DNA from: Hsuehochloa calcarea
Taxonomy: Eukaryota > Streptophyta > Magnoliopsida > Poales > Poaceae
DNA length: 64,000 nucleotides
Assembly: GCA_036346395.1 (NCBI GenBank)
Contig: CM070611.1
Coordinates: forward strand, 24,190,473-24,254,472
Reading direction: 5' to 3'
This document shows positions 36,721 to 48,049 of this stretch, piece after piece (within the stretch, counting starts at the first letter, position 1; the number at the start of each line of letters is the position of its first letter). A model generated the notes under the pieces. It did no database searches, had not been told where the DNA came from, and worked only from the letters and a program-made list of their open reading frames with translations. Both the position numbers and the translations under genes were made by a program.

Positions 36721-37736
36721 AGAATTCCTTGGTGGATTCTTTAGGTTCTGGAAGTTTTTGTGCTACTTGTGATTACATATTTGTGCATGCTTCGATCTCG
36801 ATATTAATTGATGGATCTGTTAGTGTTAAAAATGAATTACAAATTGGCTTGAGGAATCCTTATTATTCCCCTATGAGTATGTGCTGAAAGATAGGGACTT
36901 GATATTGTAGTATTGTACCTTGAAAACACAAAAAGCCTCTACCTGTATAGCCTTGCTTTGTTCCTGGTCATGTGAACATGACAAGTTAAAGAAACTCAAT
37001 AGCAGCTAGCTATGAAGGTATTCAATAAATGCAAATTCAAGCACCATGATACTACCATCGAGTTACATTTCTGACTACTAAAAGCACAAACTGAACTTTA
37101 GCACATATAGTTGGAAGATGATAGCAGTTTCGAGTTAAATCCATAGGGACATTGCACTTTTTTTATGTTTGTGATAAAAAGGGTGAAAATGATACATTAA
37201 TTATGCACAACTTTCAATGTTTGGCTACATGAAAATTAGTTGCTATTTGATAAAAACATCCATAGGGAAATTGCACTTTTTTATAATAGAACATTGTAAA
37301 TCATAGTTATATCGTGCAACAACTTGGTGGTGTATGCAATCCCTCAATATTGTACTATAATGTATTGCAATGTCCATGTTATCACACCTGCACACAAGTT
37401 GCATAAATCTTGTGTGGTTAGTTCCAAATAATAAGCAGCCACATAATTGAAACTATGACAAAATATCATGACGGCTCCTGTTATCTTTCCGTCAAGACGG
37501 CTCCCGCACACAGGAAGAGGTCATGCCCTCCTGTACCTCATCCATATAACCTACGAAGCAAACACGTCCACACAACCCACTAGATTGGTAATAAGACATA
37601 ATCTATTCATTGCCATCCCTTGATGGTTAACATACCTTTACCTCATTCTGTTTTGATCGGTTTTGGTGTAATGATTTATTACAGAAATTGTTAGGGTGAG
37701 GTGATTATTGCTTCTCTTTGTTTCTTTATGGTATGA
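36721..37736 (+). other. Probable leader intron of the TNPA-like gene
   Basis: AT-rich kilobase with no open frame, lying between the C-rich leader and the first ATG-containing segment. The likely acceptor is ...ACAAAACAG at 37751. Nothing else is recognised. Confidence 0.4.
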
Positions 37737-37750
37737 CACTACTACAAAAC
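37737..37750 (+). repeat. Internal copy of the CACTA terminal 14-mer
   Basis: CACTACTACAAAAC, identical to the 5' terminus at 22265-22278 and in the same orientation. It may be the start of a second CACTA or a captured end. Confidence 0.55.
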
Positions 37751-37759
37751 AGGGCTGAG

Positions 37760-38749
37760 ATGGCAAACGTTGATTCTTTTGCAACTCGCCTGCTGAGAGC
37801 ACGCAAAATCATGCAATATTTCAGCTATATGTTAAAACTGCACTGTTTGCAATATTTCCTTCTCCTTTGCAGTTTTTTTGTGCAATTTCATATATTTTAT
37901 TTACTACGTATCATATATTCCTAAGAAAGCAGCTACGAGATTTCGGACCGTCTGCGGGGTACTTTCAAGGGAACGGGTCCCCATCACCACCCCAACCTGG
38001 AAGTCTCTGACGGATATACAGAGAGACCAATTGTGGACTGAACTTTCTACCTCGTTCACTTTCCCTAAAGCAGACCAGGCACGTGTGCGATGGCACGCCA
38101 TTCTTGGCGATGTCCCACGCGTGGAGGACCTTCAAGAGCCGACTTATTACGCAAAGACGTGAACACGGGTCGGACGCCCTTCACGACGTATCAATTTTTG
38201 TCGCGGGATACATGGGACGCCTTCGTGCAGATGAAGACGATGGCCGAATTTCAGGAGCAAAGTGCGGCGCACAGAGCTATCCAGGCACAAAACACTCACC
38301 CCCACAGACTCGGCACCGCTAGGTACGCGGGTAAAGCCACGCAGTGGGCGGCGGAGGACGAGACCGCTGCATGACCGTTTGCTGAGATCTCAGACGAGCG
38401 CGCTCGAGCCTGGTTAAGAGCGAGGGCATCAGCCATGTCTTCGGGCAGCATCTCTTTCACAAACTCGGCATACGAGGTAGTATCTCAACGCCTGGTAAAT
38501 TCCTCGAACCACTTAATTGTTAATAAGTTCATAACTTCATGGTGTCTACAATAACATGATGTCCTCTTGCAGGAAGCATTGACTTCCGCATCTTCCCAAG
38601 GTTCCTTCGAAGTAGATAGGGAGAAGGATGTACTATCTACGGCCCTGGAAAACAAAGAGCACCCGGGTCGCATGCGAGGCGTTGGGGTTTACGTACCTTG
38701 GAGGGATGGATTCCCACACAACTCCGACACATATAGGAGTAGGAAGAGA
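37760..38749 (+). pseudogene. TNPA-like (Transposase_24 family) gene, 5' part
   Basis: The protein would bind CACTA ends and assist TNP2. Exons on the plus strand: from the ATG at 37760 (MANVDSFATRLLRA); a segment from about 37925 with a TPTWKSLTDIQRDQLWTELS block (about 37990-38050); a frame change near 38160; THPHRLGTARYAGKATQWAA (about 38295-38355); a TGA at 38372; then RARAWLRARASAM and YEVVSQRL (to about 38495). An intron (38496-38572, GTAAAT...CTTGCAG) precedes an exon with EHPGRMRGVGVYVPWRDGF (about 38660-38715) and YRSRKRSK, a signature of the family. At 38750 it is interrupted by a retroelement, and it resumes in frame at 48050. Confidence 0.75.
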
Positions 38750-38754
38750 TCCAA
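38750..38754. repeat. Target site duplication TCCAA, left copy
   Basis: TCCAA directly before the LTR start TGTCGGACC. Its partner is at 48045-48049. Confidence 0.9.
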
Positions 38755-41700
38755 TGTCGGACCCGGATTTTGTAAATCCAAATCCTCTGTGAAATCTCTG
38801 TGCTATTCCCTGGATCAGTAGATAGCACTTCACAAGCACATTGCTGAATCAAACCATACATGGCGTAAAATCATTGCATTCATTAATTTACACATCAGAG
38901 TTTACATAGACCGCTTCGGGTCAGTTTTTACAATAAGGGCCGAACAGGCTAAATGAGTACATTACAAAAGATAGCGGAAGCGACAACGGAAGCAAGGGGT
39001 GAGGGCACATCTTACCGCAGGCAAGTGACTGGGGAACCCGTGTACACCCGATATTATCCAAATCCCGGACAATATAGGAGGTACACAAGAACCGACGGAG
39101 TCAGCTAGACTGGGGTGAGACTAGAACAACTAAGGACTAAACTACGCTTCAACGATTCACAGGTCTTGATTCTTTGGATCCTCGTAGTAGTCGTAGTCTT
39201 CAGGTCTTCCTACTTCTGAGGATTTGGGAAAGAGCGAGGATGAGCACAACTACCGTGCTCATGAGCCCACACATCGATGCAATAATATACATGCAAGGTG
39301 TAACAAGGTTGGCTCGGGTTCTTTTATTTATGTAAAGCAATATTTGTAAATCAGATATTAGAAAATTTCTATCACTTAGCATTTTAACCAAATTGCATTT
39401 TTAAAGAGATTAATTGTGCAAGAGGTAATAACAAAGCAGAGGTTCCCTCCATCGAAACTCGTCTCATGCTTCATTTGATTGGAGCTACCTCCATACATTA
39501 ACAACACCGGATACTGACGATCCAGGGAAAAGTCAAATCTCGTGCCCCGACACGGTTTTCATATCACCCACAAAGGTTTTTCAAATAGAACTAACTCAAG
39601 TTAAGTTCCCATGTCCGCCTTTGACCGTAGGCGCGTACTGCTTAAAACAGCTTTGACTCGCAGAGGTTATACACTTTACCCACAAGAGACAATCATACTC
39701 GTTACCCCACATGATTCCGTAGTCATGTAGTTGAGTGATCGTCACAGTAACCTTTCAATCTACTTCGCCCTTTCCATCATCTCACCCATATGGGGTTGCG
39801 CCCATAAGTTGTGCGGGATGTTCACCACTACGACGAGCGTGGTGGCGACCTCACCCTCGGTGTCCCTTCCCTCATGCACCAGACCGCTCCTCCACCAAAG
39901 GAGATGCCTTTGTGGTTCGATAAATTTACTAAGCCAAGTTGCATTTTGCGGACTTGTGGTTGTACTTGTTTTACACGGAGGTCATGACAAGATTAAGTCC
40001 TTAATCCACCTGCACGGCTCATACCACATACCAATCGCTCTCGTGCTGACGGGCACCCACCATTCTCTCCATCCACCCGGATGTGGTATTAGCAAGTTTT
40101 AGGGTTTTGAGAAGTATAAAACAAATTATCCAACCAGTCCAGTCATTCTCCCTCAATGACTGCCCAAAACATTTGTCATGATTAAAGGATGATGATTTGG
40201 GGTAAAAATACCCGCATTTAAACAAGTCTAGCATGGCGTTTAAGTACGACCTATAACTAGTATGTTACGGATATTTACTAGGGTGACAAGGATCTTTGGG
40301 AGTTCAACTTCCAAGGAAATGGCATAATAACTTATTAATCAACAAGTAGGCATTTAACTACCTTAGAGTGTTTGACATATATTTGCATAGAAATTAGAGC
40401 ATGCAATTTAATATTTTGAACGAATATAATTTGCATAAAATGTGGGATCAATATGATCAAAGTGTTGACTACTTTGGGATAAAGGTAGAAGGGTCTAGGT
40501 ATTCTTAAGCTTGTCCGAAGTGGAGGTCTCCCGCGTCTTCGAACCCTACTTAGACGGTCGTACCGGAAAAGATACAACAACAAAAGAGAGCAAATAAATA
40601 CAAATCACCAAGCAAATGAACTCCAATTTAAATAAGACCAGTGCCATTAGCAAGATCTTGATTTTAGAAAATTTTAGGAAAAGATTCATAATTTTGGAGT
40701 TATAATGGGAAGTTATGGATTTTGAAGTTTTAAACATGATTTACAATTGACTGGAAAATCAGAAATGGCTGGAAAATCGTGGCGCTGACACGTGTCGGGC
40801 GCACACAGGGGCACCGGTCCACGCGCAATGTGGCGTGGGCCGAAGGCCAACACGCGCAGCGCCGGTCCACGGGTGCACCGGTCTTGACCTGATGTCTCGG
40901 GCCACACGCCGACCACGGGGAGGAAAATCGGTGGTTAACTCAGCGCCACAGTAATCCGGGGCCACGCGTCGGCGAGGCAGACGGTCCTTAGCGCTAATTA
41001 ACCGGTGATTAAATCTTTAAGCGGCACAGTAATCACTTGACAAAACCGTGGCGTCCGACAACGCGCGGCCGAAGGAGAAGCCGGGGGTGGCGCGGCTCGT
41101 CGCCGGCGGAGGGAGGGGCGGCGGCGCGGGGTTACCTAAATGGGTTCCCTCGGTGGGCGGTCCGGTGGTGGCGGCGGCGGTGCCGGAGAATCACCGGAGC
41201 GGCGGCGCAGCCATGGGAGGCGGTGGCGGGAGCTCGGCCGGAGGTGGAGAAGGCGACTGGGCGCGGCACTCGAGAGGAGTGGGAGAGCACGGCGTTGGCG
41301 AGGTCCCTGGACGCTTACCTGGCCGACAATGGCGGCTGGGGGTAGTCGGCGGAGGGAGATCGGCGGCGAGGAAGGGGTCGGCCGGAGGCGAAGGAGAAGG
41401 AGTAGTCCCGGCGTTGTGGTGGTCCAGAGGCGACGGGGTTGGAGAGGAGAACTCCTGGGTGGCGGTGGCGCCGGTGGCGGGGTGTGGCGGCGGAGATCGC
41501 CGAGGTGGAGATCGCCATGAGGCGACCCGGTGAAAAGGGGAGCTCGGGCAGCGGCAATGGCGCTACAGGCGAAGGGGCGGTAGGGAGGTGGAGGGGCTCC
41601 TCTAGGTCTTTTATAGGCGGTGGAAAGGGGAAGCAGGTGCGGGAGGGGCCCGGGCGACGCGGAGTCCCGAGAAGGCGGCATGGGCTCCTGCAGACGGAGG

Positions 41701-42242
41701 AGCAGGGAGCAGGCATGGGCGCGGGATGGGGTGGCGGGGATGGCGGTGCCGCGAGGCGGCGGCGGGGGCCGGCCACATGGAGGAGGTGACGGAGCCGGGA
41801 GCCGGTGGTGGCGAGGAATGGGTGGGGCGGCGCTTGAAGAGAGAGGAGAGAGAGTCAGGCGGCTCGGCAAGACGGAGCGAAGCAAGAGAGTGCCGGGCGG
41901 CGCTGTGGCTGGAGCGGCCGAGCAAAGGAGGGAGAGGGAGCGGGCGAGGGCGCAGCGCCAGGAGGAGAGCAGCCGGGCGGGGTGAGGAGAGGCCGGCATG
42001 GGAGGGACGGCCGAGCCCAAGGAGAAAAAGGGGAATGGCTAAAATGGGTTAAGGCTCCAAAACCGAAAAGGGAGTTACAAGTTTGAATTCGAAATTTTGA
42101 AAACACGGAGAGATTTGAAACACAAACCCGAGCTTAACAAGAAGTTTGAAATCCTTCGAAAATATCACAAATTGAAATCACGAATTGAAAATAAGGGTTA
42201 AATAGTAAACACTATTCATTAACCGAAAAACGGGGTGTTACA
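38755..42242 (-). repeat. 3' LTR of the gag-only element
   Basis: The minus strand starts TGTAACACCCC at 42242 and ends GGTCCGACA at 38755. A minus-strand TATA box (CCTATAAAAGACC) lies at about 41606-41617. The section 41040-42000 is very GC-rich, and the long overlapping frames there are low-complexity LTR sequence. Confidence 0.9.
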
Positions 42243-42262
42243 AACCTACCCACCTTAAACGG
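42243..42262 (-). other. Polypurine tract of the gag-only element
   Basis: The minus strand reads CCGTTTAAGGTGGGTAGGTT, abutting the LTR start TGTAACACC. Confidence 0.7.
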
Positions 42263-42284
42263 AATCTCGTCCCCGAGATTCGAG

Positions 42285-43330
42285 CTACTCGGATGAGACA
42301 GGGAACGTACCTCTCATTGCTTCTGGAACTGCTTGGGCTTCTTCGGCGGTGACATGGTTGACATGGCCCTGGCTTTGGCTTGGCGTGGAAGCTGCTTTGG
42401 ATGCTTGCGAGGTATGATGACTTTTGCTTGCCATTGAAGTCTGGCCTCGAGCTGGTGTGGCTCTTAAGTTGTACTCTCTCGGGGTGGCCGATTGAGGACA
42501 TTTTTTTGCGAAATGCCCCTTTTCTCCGCAGTTGAAGCAGCGAAGATGACCTATCGGGTTGATCACGCAGTCGTCCAGTGGATTGAAGAGAGAGGGAAAC
42601 ACTCTCACTGGGAGGCGGGTTACGATCAAGCCGCCCAGGCTTTGACTTGAAGCTCTTAGTGACGGGGCTGCTGACGGCCTGAAAAACGAGTAGCCTGCCC
42701 GGAAAAGCTGATCTTTGCAGAAAGCTACCTTGTGGTCCTTGAAAGGCCATCTTCCTTTGTGGTGAAATCGCGGTCTTCTTCGCTCTCCAAAGACTAGGGC
42801 TTTGTTGATGAGATGGTGGAAGTGGAGTAGTCATGAAGGATGAGTTGGCCCTCATTTCTTCTCGCATGCCTTCAAGGAAGCGATCGATCTTTTCTTCTTC
42901 TTCGCTATGTCATCAGGGGGCATAGCGAAGCGAAATGAGTAAACTTAGTGAGGTACTCATTCACCGACAGTTGCCTTGCTTAAGAGTCCTGAATTCGTTT
43001 TCTTCAACCTCATGGCGCTCTTGCACAAAGTTGGTTCTGAAAGTCGCTTTGAATTCAGCCCAAGGTATTGCTTGCCATTCCGTTCTGTTTCCTCTTGGGG
43101 TACCTCATTGCTTTCTCGTCGCGGTGGGGTCCGTTGATCTCCTATCAGATGCAACAACCTCCGGTTCTGCTTCTTCTTCTTCTTCTTCGACTCTGCATGG
43201 TCGGCGCTTCGTGGCAAGATAGTTATCCCACCATGCGGCGGCTCCCTTTGAGTTGATAGGTAGCAAAGTCTACCTTGTCTTCCTCGGGCAACGAGCTAAT
43301 CTGAGCTTCTTTTACGTATCTCGGGCCGTC
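42285..43330 (-). pseudogene. Gag with CCHC zinc knuckle, frameshifted
   Basis: The minus strand encodes a gypsy Gag. The retrotransposon gag domain core appears at about 42950-43080 as WAEFKATFRTNFV, RHEVEENEF and LKQGN in separate frames. Downstream, the CCHC RNA-binding knuckle CFNCGEKGHFAKKC lies at about 42495-42541, followed by a basic, Ser/Pro-rich tail. The protein would package element RNA into particles. At least two frame changes separate the core from the knuckle. No protease or RT follows, and the purine tract comes within 250 bp of the knuckle. Confidence 0.75.
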
Positions 43331-43904
43331 TTACGCTTCAAGAGGCTCACTTGCCGCTGCGGTAAGCGGCCCAGTTCAAGGAAATCGCAAGCTTTGAAGT
43401 GCGACCGGTGATCCGGTCTCACGATTATTCAGCGAGGCTTGCGGGATCTGGGTTTGTCAAACATTACTTGCTCCATGGTTGGGTCTGCTCTTGGTGGAGG
43501 TGGTAGATCCCGCCCTGGCCACGACCTAGGCCACTTCCACGGCCTCTTCCACGACCTCTTGCAAAGGTGCCACGAGCTGGGGCGGCGGCTCTTCTGGGCG
43601 GCATCTGAAGGAACACTGAAGCTTAGAGCGGGGGTATATATATGAGGGTTACTAGTCCTCTAGTGCACAACAAAAGCAACGCAAAACCACACGAGGAAAA
43701 CGATCAAACACCATACAAAGCCTAGAATGGCTGCATTATATTAAAAGGGGCTAAGTGTTACATGACTTCTAGAGTACAGCATATAGGCCACCCTAAGCCA
43801 TGACACAGGAAACAAACACAACGTCTACAAAAGAAGAAGACAAAAGCACTTGCAACCAAGGGATTGCTAAGGCAAGCACTGCTAGCCAACCTAGACTAGC
43901 CTAA

Positions 43905-44297
43905 CTATTCCCACACGATGACGCAGACTTCGGGGTCGGATTGTCCTTCCAGGAGAGGCAGATAGTAGTAGAGAGGCGATTCCCGCAGAAGATCTATGTG
44001 CATCTGGGTCAGGCGTTTGCAGGCGAAGCAGGCTGCGTCTTGAACCGCTTCATCACAGCTGCTGTGAGTAGTCCCGGAGCTGAAGGTGTGAGCGATGAAC
44101 TCACCCTCTCTAGCATAGAGGAAAACCTCCATGGTCCATGACTCTTGGTCCTGGGTTTGAGTCTTTCGGCCTCTGAAGATAGGCTTGCGGTTGTAGTCCA
44201 GGTGGTACATGAGTTGGCGAAGAAGGTCCACGCACTCATCTCCGTCTTCTTCGTGAGAGAACAAGTCCCACGGTCCATCGGACGAAGGGGTTGCCAT
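43905..44297 (-). CDS. Accessory 130-residue ORF upstream of gag, dsRNA-binding-like C-terminus
   Basis: Open minus-strand frame between the primer site and gag, starting about 190 bp inside the primer site. It starts MATPSSDGPWDLFSHEEDGD, has a basic middle (YNRKPIFRGRKTQTQ, about residues 35-49), then WTMEVFLYAREGEFIAHTF (about 54-72) and SCDEAVQDAACFACKRL (about 79-95). The last block, preceded by a strand-rich stretch, resembles the final helix of double-stranded RNA-binding domains, where EA..AA..AL is typical. The resemblance is by eye only. It is the only intact coding frame in this element although gag is broken, so it may be a maintained accessory gene. The function is unknown. Confidence 0.6.
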   Translation of the reverse strand: MATPSSDGPWDLFSHEEDGDECVDLLRQLMYHLDYNRKPIFRGRKTQTQDQESWTMEVFLYAREGEFIAHTFSSGTTHSSCDEAVQDAACFACKRLTQMHIDLLRESPLYYYLPLLEGQSDPEVCVIVWE

Positions 44298-44486
44298 CTA
44301 CAATTTTTGAAACAAGTGGGAGTCAGACTGAGTAAAAACTCAAGTGAAGTCAAGGAAAGTGAAGAACTAAGAAGGGTAAGTCATAGCAAATAATACATTA
44401 TATTTTGCCAAGCTTTTCTTAGGGTTTGAAAATAGCACTCAAGTCCTTAGGCTCGACCAGTCTAACTAAGATTCCTACAGTCATAT

Positions 44487-44498
44487 GCTCTGATACCA
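44487..44498 (-). other. Primer binding site of the gag-only element (tRNA-iMet)
   Basis: The minus strand reads TGGTATCAGAGC, an exact plant iMet match, four bases inside the 5' LTR. Confidence 0.85.
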
Positions 44499-44502
44499 GC
44501 TC

Positions 44503-47500
44503 TGTCGGACCCGGATTTTGTAAATCCAAATCCTCTGTGAAATCTCTGTGCTATTCCCTGGATCAGTAGATAGCACTTCACAAGCACATTGCTGAATCAA
44601 ACCATACATGGCGTAAAATCATTGCATTCATTAATTTACACATCAGAGTTTACATAGACCGCTTCGGGTCAGTTTTTACAATAAGGGCCGAACAGGCTAA
44701 ATGAGTACATTACAAAAGATAGCGGAAGCGACAACAGAAGCAAGGGGTGAGGGCACATCTTACCGCAGGCAAGTGACTGGGGAACCCGTGTACACCCGAT
44801 ATTATCCGAAATCCCCATACAATATAGGAGGTACACAAGAACCGACGGAGTCAGCTAGACTGGGGTGAGACTAGAACAACTAAGGACTAAACTACGCTTC
44901 AACGATTCCTGGGTCTTCAGACTGCTGGATCCTCGTAGTAGTCGTAGTCTTCAGGTCTTCCTACTTCTGAGGATTTGGGAAAGAGCGAGGATGAGCACAA
45001 CTACCGTGCTCGCGAGCCCACACATCAGATGCAATAATATACATGCAAGGTGTAACAAGGTTGGCTCGGGTTCTTTTATTTGCGTAAAGCAATATTTGTA
45101 AATACAGATATTAGAAAATTTCTATCACTTAGCATTTTAACCAAATTGCATTTTTAAAGAGATTAATTGTGCAGTAGGTAATAACAGCAGAGGTTCCCTC
45201 CATCGGAAACTCTGTCTCATGCTTCATTTGATTGGAGCTACCTCCATACATTAACAACACCGATACTGACGATCCAGGAAAAGTCAAATCTCGTGCCCGA
45301 CCTGGTTTCATATCACCCACAAAGGTTTTTCAAATAGAACTAACTCAAGTTAAGTTCCCATGTCCGCTTTGACCGTAAGGCGCCACATGCTTAAATGCTT
45401 TGACTCTGCAGAGGTTATACACTTTACCCACAAGAGACAATCATACTCGTTACCCCACATGATTCCGTAGTCATGTAGTTGAGTGATCGTCACAGTAACC
45501 TTTCAATCTACTTCGCCCTTTCCATCATCTCACCCATATGGGGTTGCGCCCATAAGTTGTGCGGGATGTTCACCACTACGACGAGCGTAGCTGGCGACCT
45601 CACCCTCGGTGTCCCTTCCGCTCATGCCCGCACCGCCTCCTCCACCAGGTGAGATGCCTTTGTGGTTCGATAAATTTACTAAGCCAAGTTGCATTTTGCA
45701 GACTTGTGGTTGTACTTGTTTTACACGGGAGGTCATGACAAGATTAAGTCCTTAATCCACCTAGACGGTTCATACCACATACCAATCGCTCTCGTGCCCG
45801 ACGGCACCCACCATTCTCTCCATCCGCCCAGATGTAGTATTAGCAAGTTTTAGGGTTTTGGAGAAGTATAAAACAAATTATCCAACCATCCATCATTCTC
45901 CTCAATGACTCGCCCAAAACATTTGTCATGATTAAAGGATGATGATTTGGGGTAAAATACCCGATACTTCAACAAGTCTAGCATGGCGTTTAAGTACGAC
46001 CTATAACTAGTATGTTACCAGATATTTACTAGGGTGACAAGGATACTGGGAGTTCAACTTCCAAGGAAATGGCATAATAACTTATTAATCAACAAGTAGG
46101 CATTTAACTACCTTACAGTGTTTGACATATATTTGCATAGAAATTAGAGCATGCAATTTAATATTTTGAACGAATATAATTTGCATAAAATGTGGGATCA
46201 ATATGATCAAAGTGTTGACTCGCCTGGGATAAAGGTAGAAGGGTCTAGGTATTCTTGAGCTTGTCCGGAGTGGAGGTCTCCCGCGTCTTCGAACCCTACT
46301 CAGACGGTCGTACCGGAAAAGATACAACAACAAAAGAGAGCAAATAAATACAAATCACCAAGCAAATGAACTCCAATTTAAATAAGACCAGTGCCATTAG
46401 CAAGATCTTGATTTTAGAAAATTTTAGGAAAAAGATTCATAATTTTTGGAGTTATAATGAGGAAGTTATGGATTTTTGAAGTTTTAAACAGGATTTACAA
46501 TTGACTGGAAAATCAGAAATGGCTGGAAAATCGTGGCGCTGACACGTGTCGGGCACACACAGGGGCACCGGTCCACGCGCACTGTGGCGTGGGCCGAAGG
46601 CCAACACGCGCAGCGCCGGGTCCACGGGTGCACCGGTCTTGACCAAAGATGTCTCTCGCCCACACGCCGACCACAGGAGGAAAATCGGTGGTTAACTCAG
46701 CGCCACAAGATGTCCGGGCCACGCGCGTCGGCGAGGCGACGGTCCTTAGCGCTAATTAACCGGTGATTAAATCTTTAAGCGGCACAGTAATCACTTGACA
46801 AAACCGGCTACAGTAGCTGGCGTCCGACAACGCGCGGCCGAAGGAGAAGCCGGGGGTGGCGCGGCTCGTCGCCGGCGGAGGGAGGGGCGGCGGCGCCGGG
46901 GGTTACCCAAAATGGGTTCCCCTCGGTGAGGCGGTCCCGGTGGTGGCGGCAATGCCGAGAATCACCGAGCGGCGGCGCAAGCCATGGGAGGCGATGGCGG
47001 AGCTCGGCCGAGGTGGAGAAGGCGATCGGGCGCGCACTCGAGAGGAGTGGGAGAGCACGGCGTTGGCGAGGTCCTTGGACGCTTACCTGGCCGACAATGG
47101 CGGCTGGGGGTAGTCGGCGGAGGGAGATCGGCGGCGAGGAAGGGGTCGGCCGGAGGCGAAGGAGAAGGAGTAGTCCCGGCGTTGTGGTGGTCCAGAGGCG
47201 ACGGGGTTGGAGAGGAGAACTCCTGGGTGGCGGTGGCGCACGGTGACGGGGGTGGCGGCGCCGGGAGATCGCCGGAGGTGGAGATCGGCGGCGGAGGCGA
47301 ATTCGGCTGAAAAGGGGGAGCTCGGGCAACGGCAATGGCGCTTACCTGAAGCGAAGGGGGGCGAAGTAGGGAGGTGGAGGGGCTCCTCTAGGTCTTTTAT
47401 AGGCGGTGGAAGGGGAAGCAGGTGCGGGAGGGGCCCGGGCGACGCGGAGTCCCGAGAAGGCGGCATGGGCTCCTGCGCGCGCACGGAGGAGCAGGGGAGC

Positions 47501-48044
47501 AGGGCATGGGCGCGGGATGGGGGTGGCAGGGGATGGCGGTGCAGCCGGGCAGCCGGCCGGGGCCGGCCACATGGAGGTGACGGAGCCGGGGGCCGGTGGT
47601 GGCGGAATGGGTGGGGCGGCGCTGCGCTTGAAGAGAGAGGGGAGAGAGAGTCTGGGCCGGCTCGGGCGCACGGGAGCGGAAGCAAGAAGAGCCGGGCGCG
47701 TGTAATGGAGCACCGAGCAAAGGAGGGAGGGGAGCGGGCCAGAGGCGCAGCGGCGAGGGGAGGAGAGCAGCCGGGCAGGGGTGAGGGAGAGGCCGTCTGT
47801 GGGAGGGACGGGCTGAGCCCAAGGAGAAAAAGGGGAATGGCTAAAATGGGTTAAGGCTCCAAAACCGAAAAGGGAGTTACAAGTTTGAATTCGAAATTTT
47901 GAAAACACGGAGAGATTTGAAACACAAACCCGAGCTTAACAAGAAGTTTGAAATCCTTCGAAAATATCACAAATTGAAATCACGAATTGAAAATAAGGGT
48001 TAAATAGTAAACACTATTCATTAACCGAAAAACGGGGTGTTACA
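44503..48044 (-). repeat. 5' LTR of the gag-only element
   Basis: Second LTR copy with the same ends. The minus-strand TATA box CTATAAAAGACC lies at about 47391-47403. It differs from the other LTR mainly by short indels and block changes at CAG/CTG sites. Confidence 0.9.
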
Positions 48045-48049
48045 TCCAA
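48045..48049. repeat. Target site duplication TCCAA, right copy
   Basis: TCCAA directly after the LTR end GGGGTGTTACA. Confidence 0.9.

Larger units (their letters stand above)
38755..48044 (-). mobile_element. Gag-only gypsy-type retroelement (TR-GAG-like) in the TNPA-like gene
   Basis: 9290 bp bounded by TCCAA. LTRs lie at 38755-42242 (3488 bp) and 44503-48044 (3542 bp), with an interior of 2.26 kb on the minus strand: primer site, a 130-codon accessory ORF, gag with zinc knuckle, purine tract. No protease, RT or integrase is present. This layout matches terminal-repeat retrotransposons with a gag domain (TR-GAG), which are mobilised by autonomous relatives. Confidence 0.9.

Noticed and set aside
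41136..42020. Long GC-rich open frames on both strands (up to 294 codons)
   Set aside because: They lie inside an LTR, overlap on several frames, are Pro/Arg/Ser low complexity, and recur in altered frames in the sister LTR at 46808-47908. They reflect base composition.
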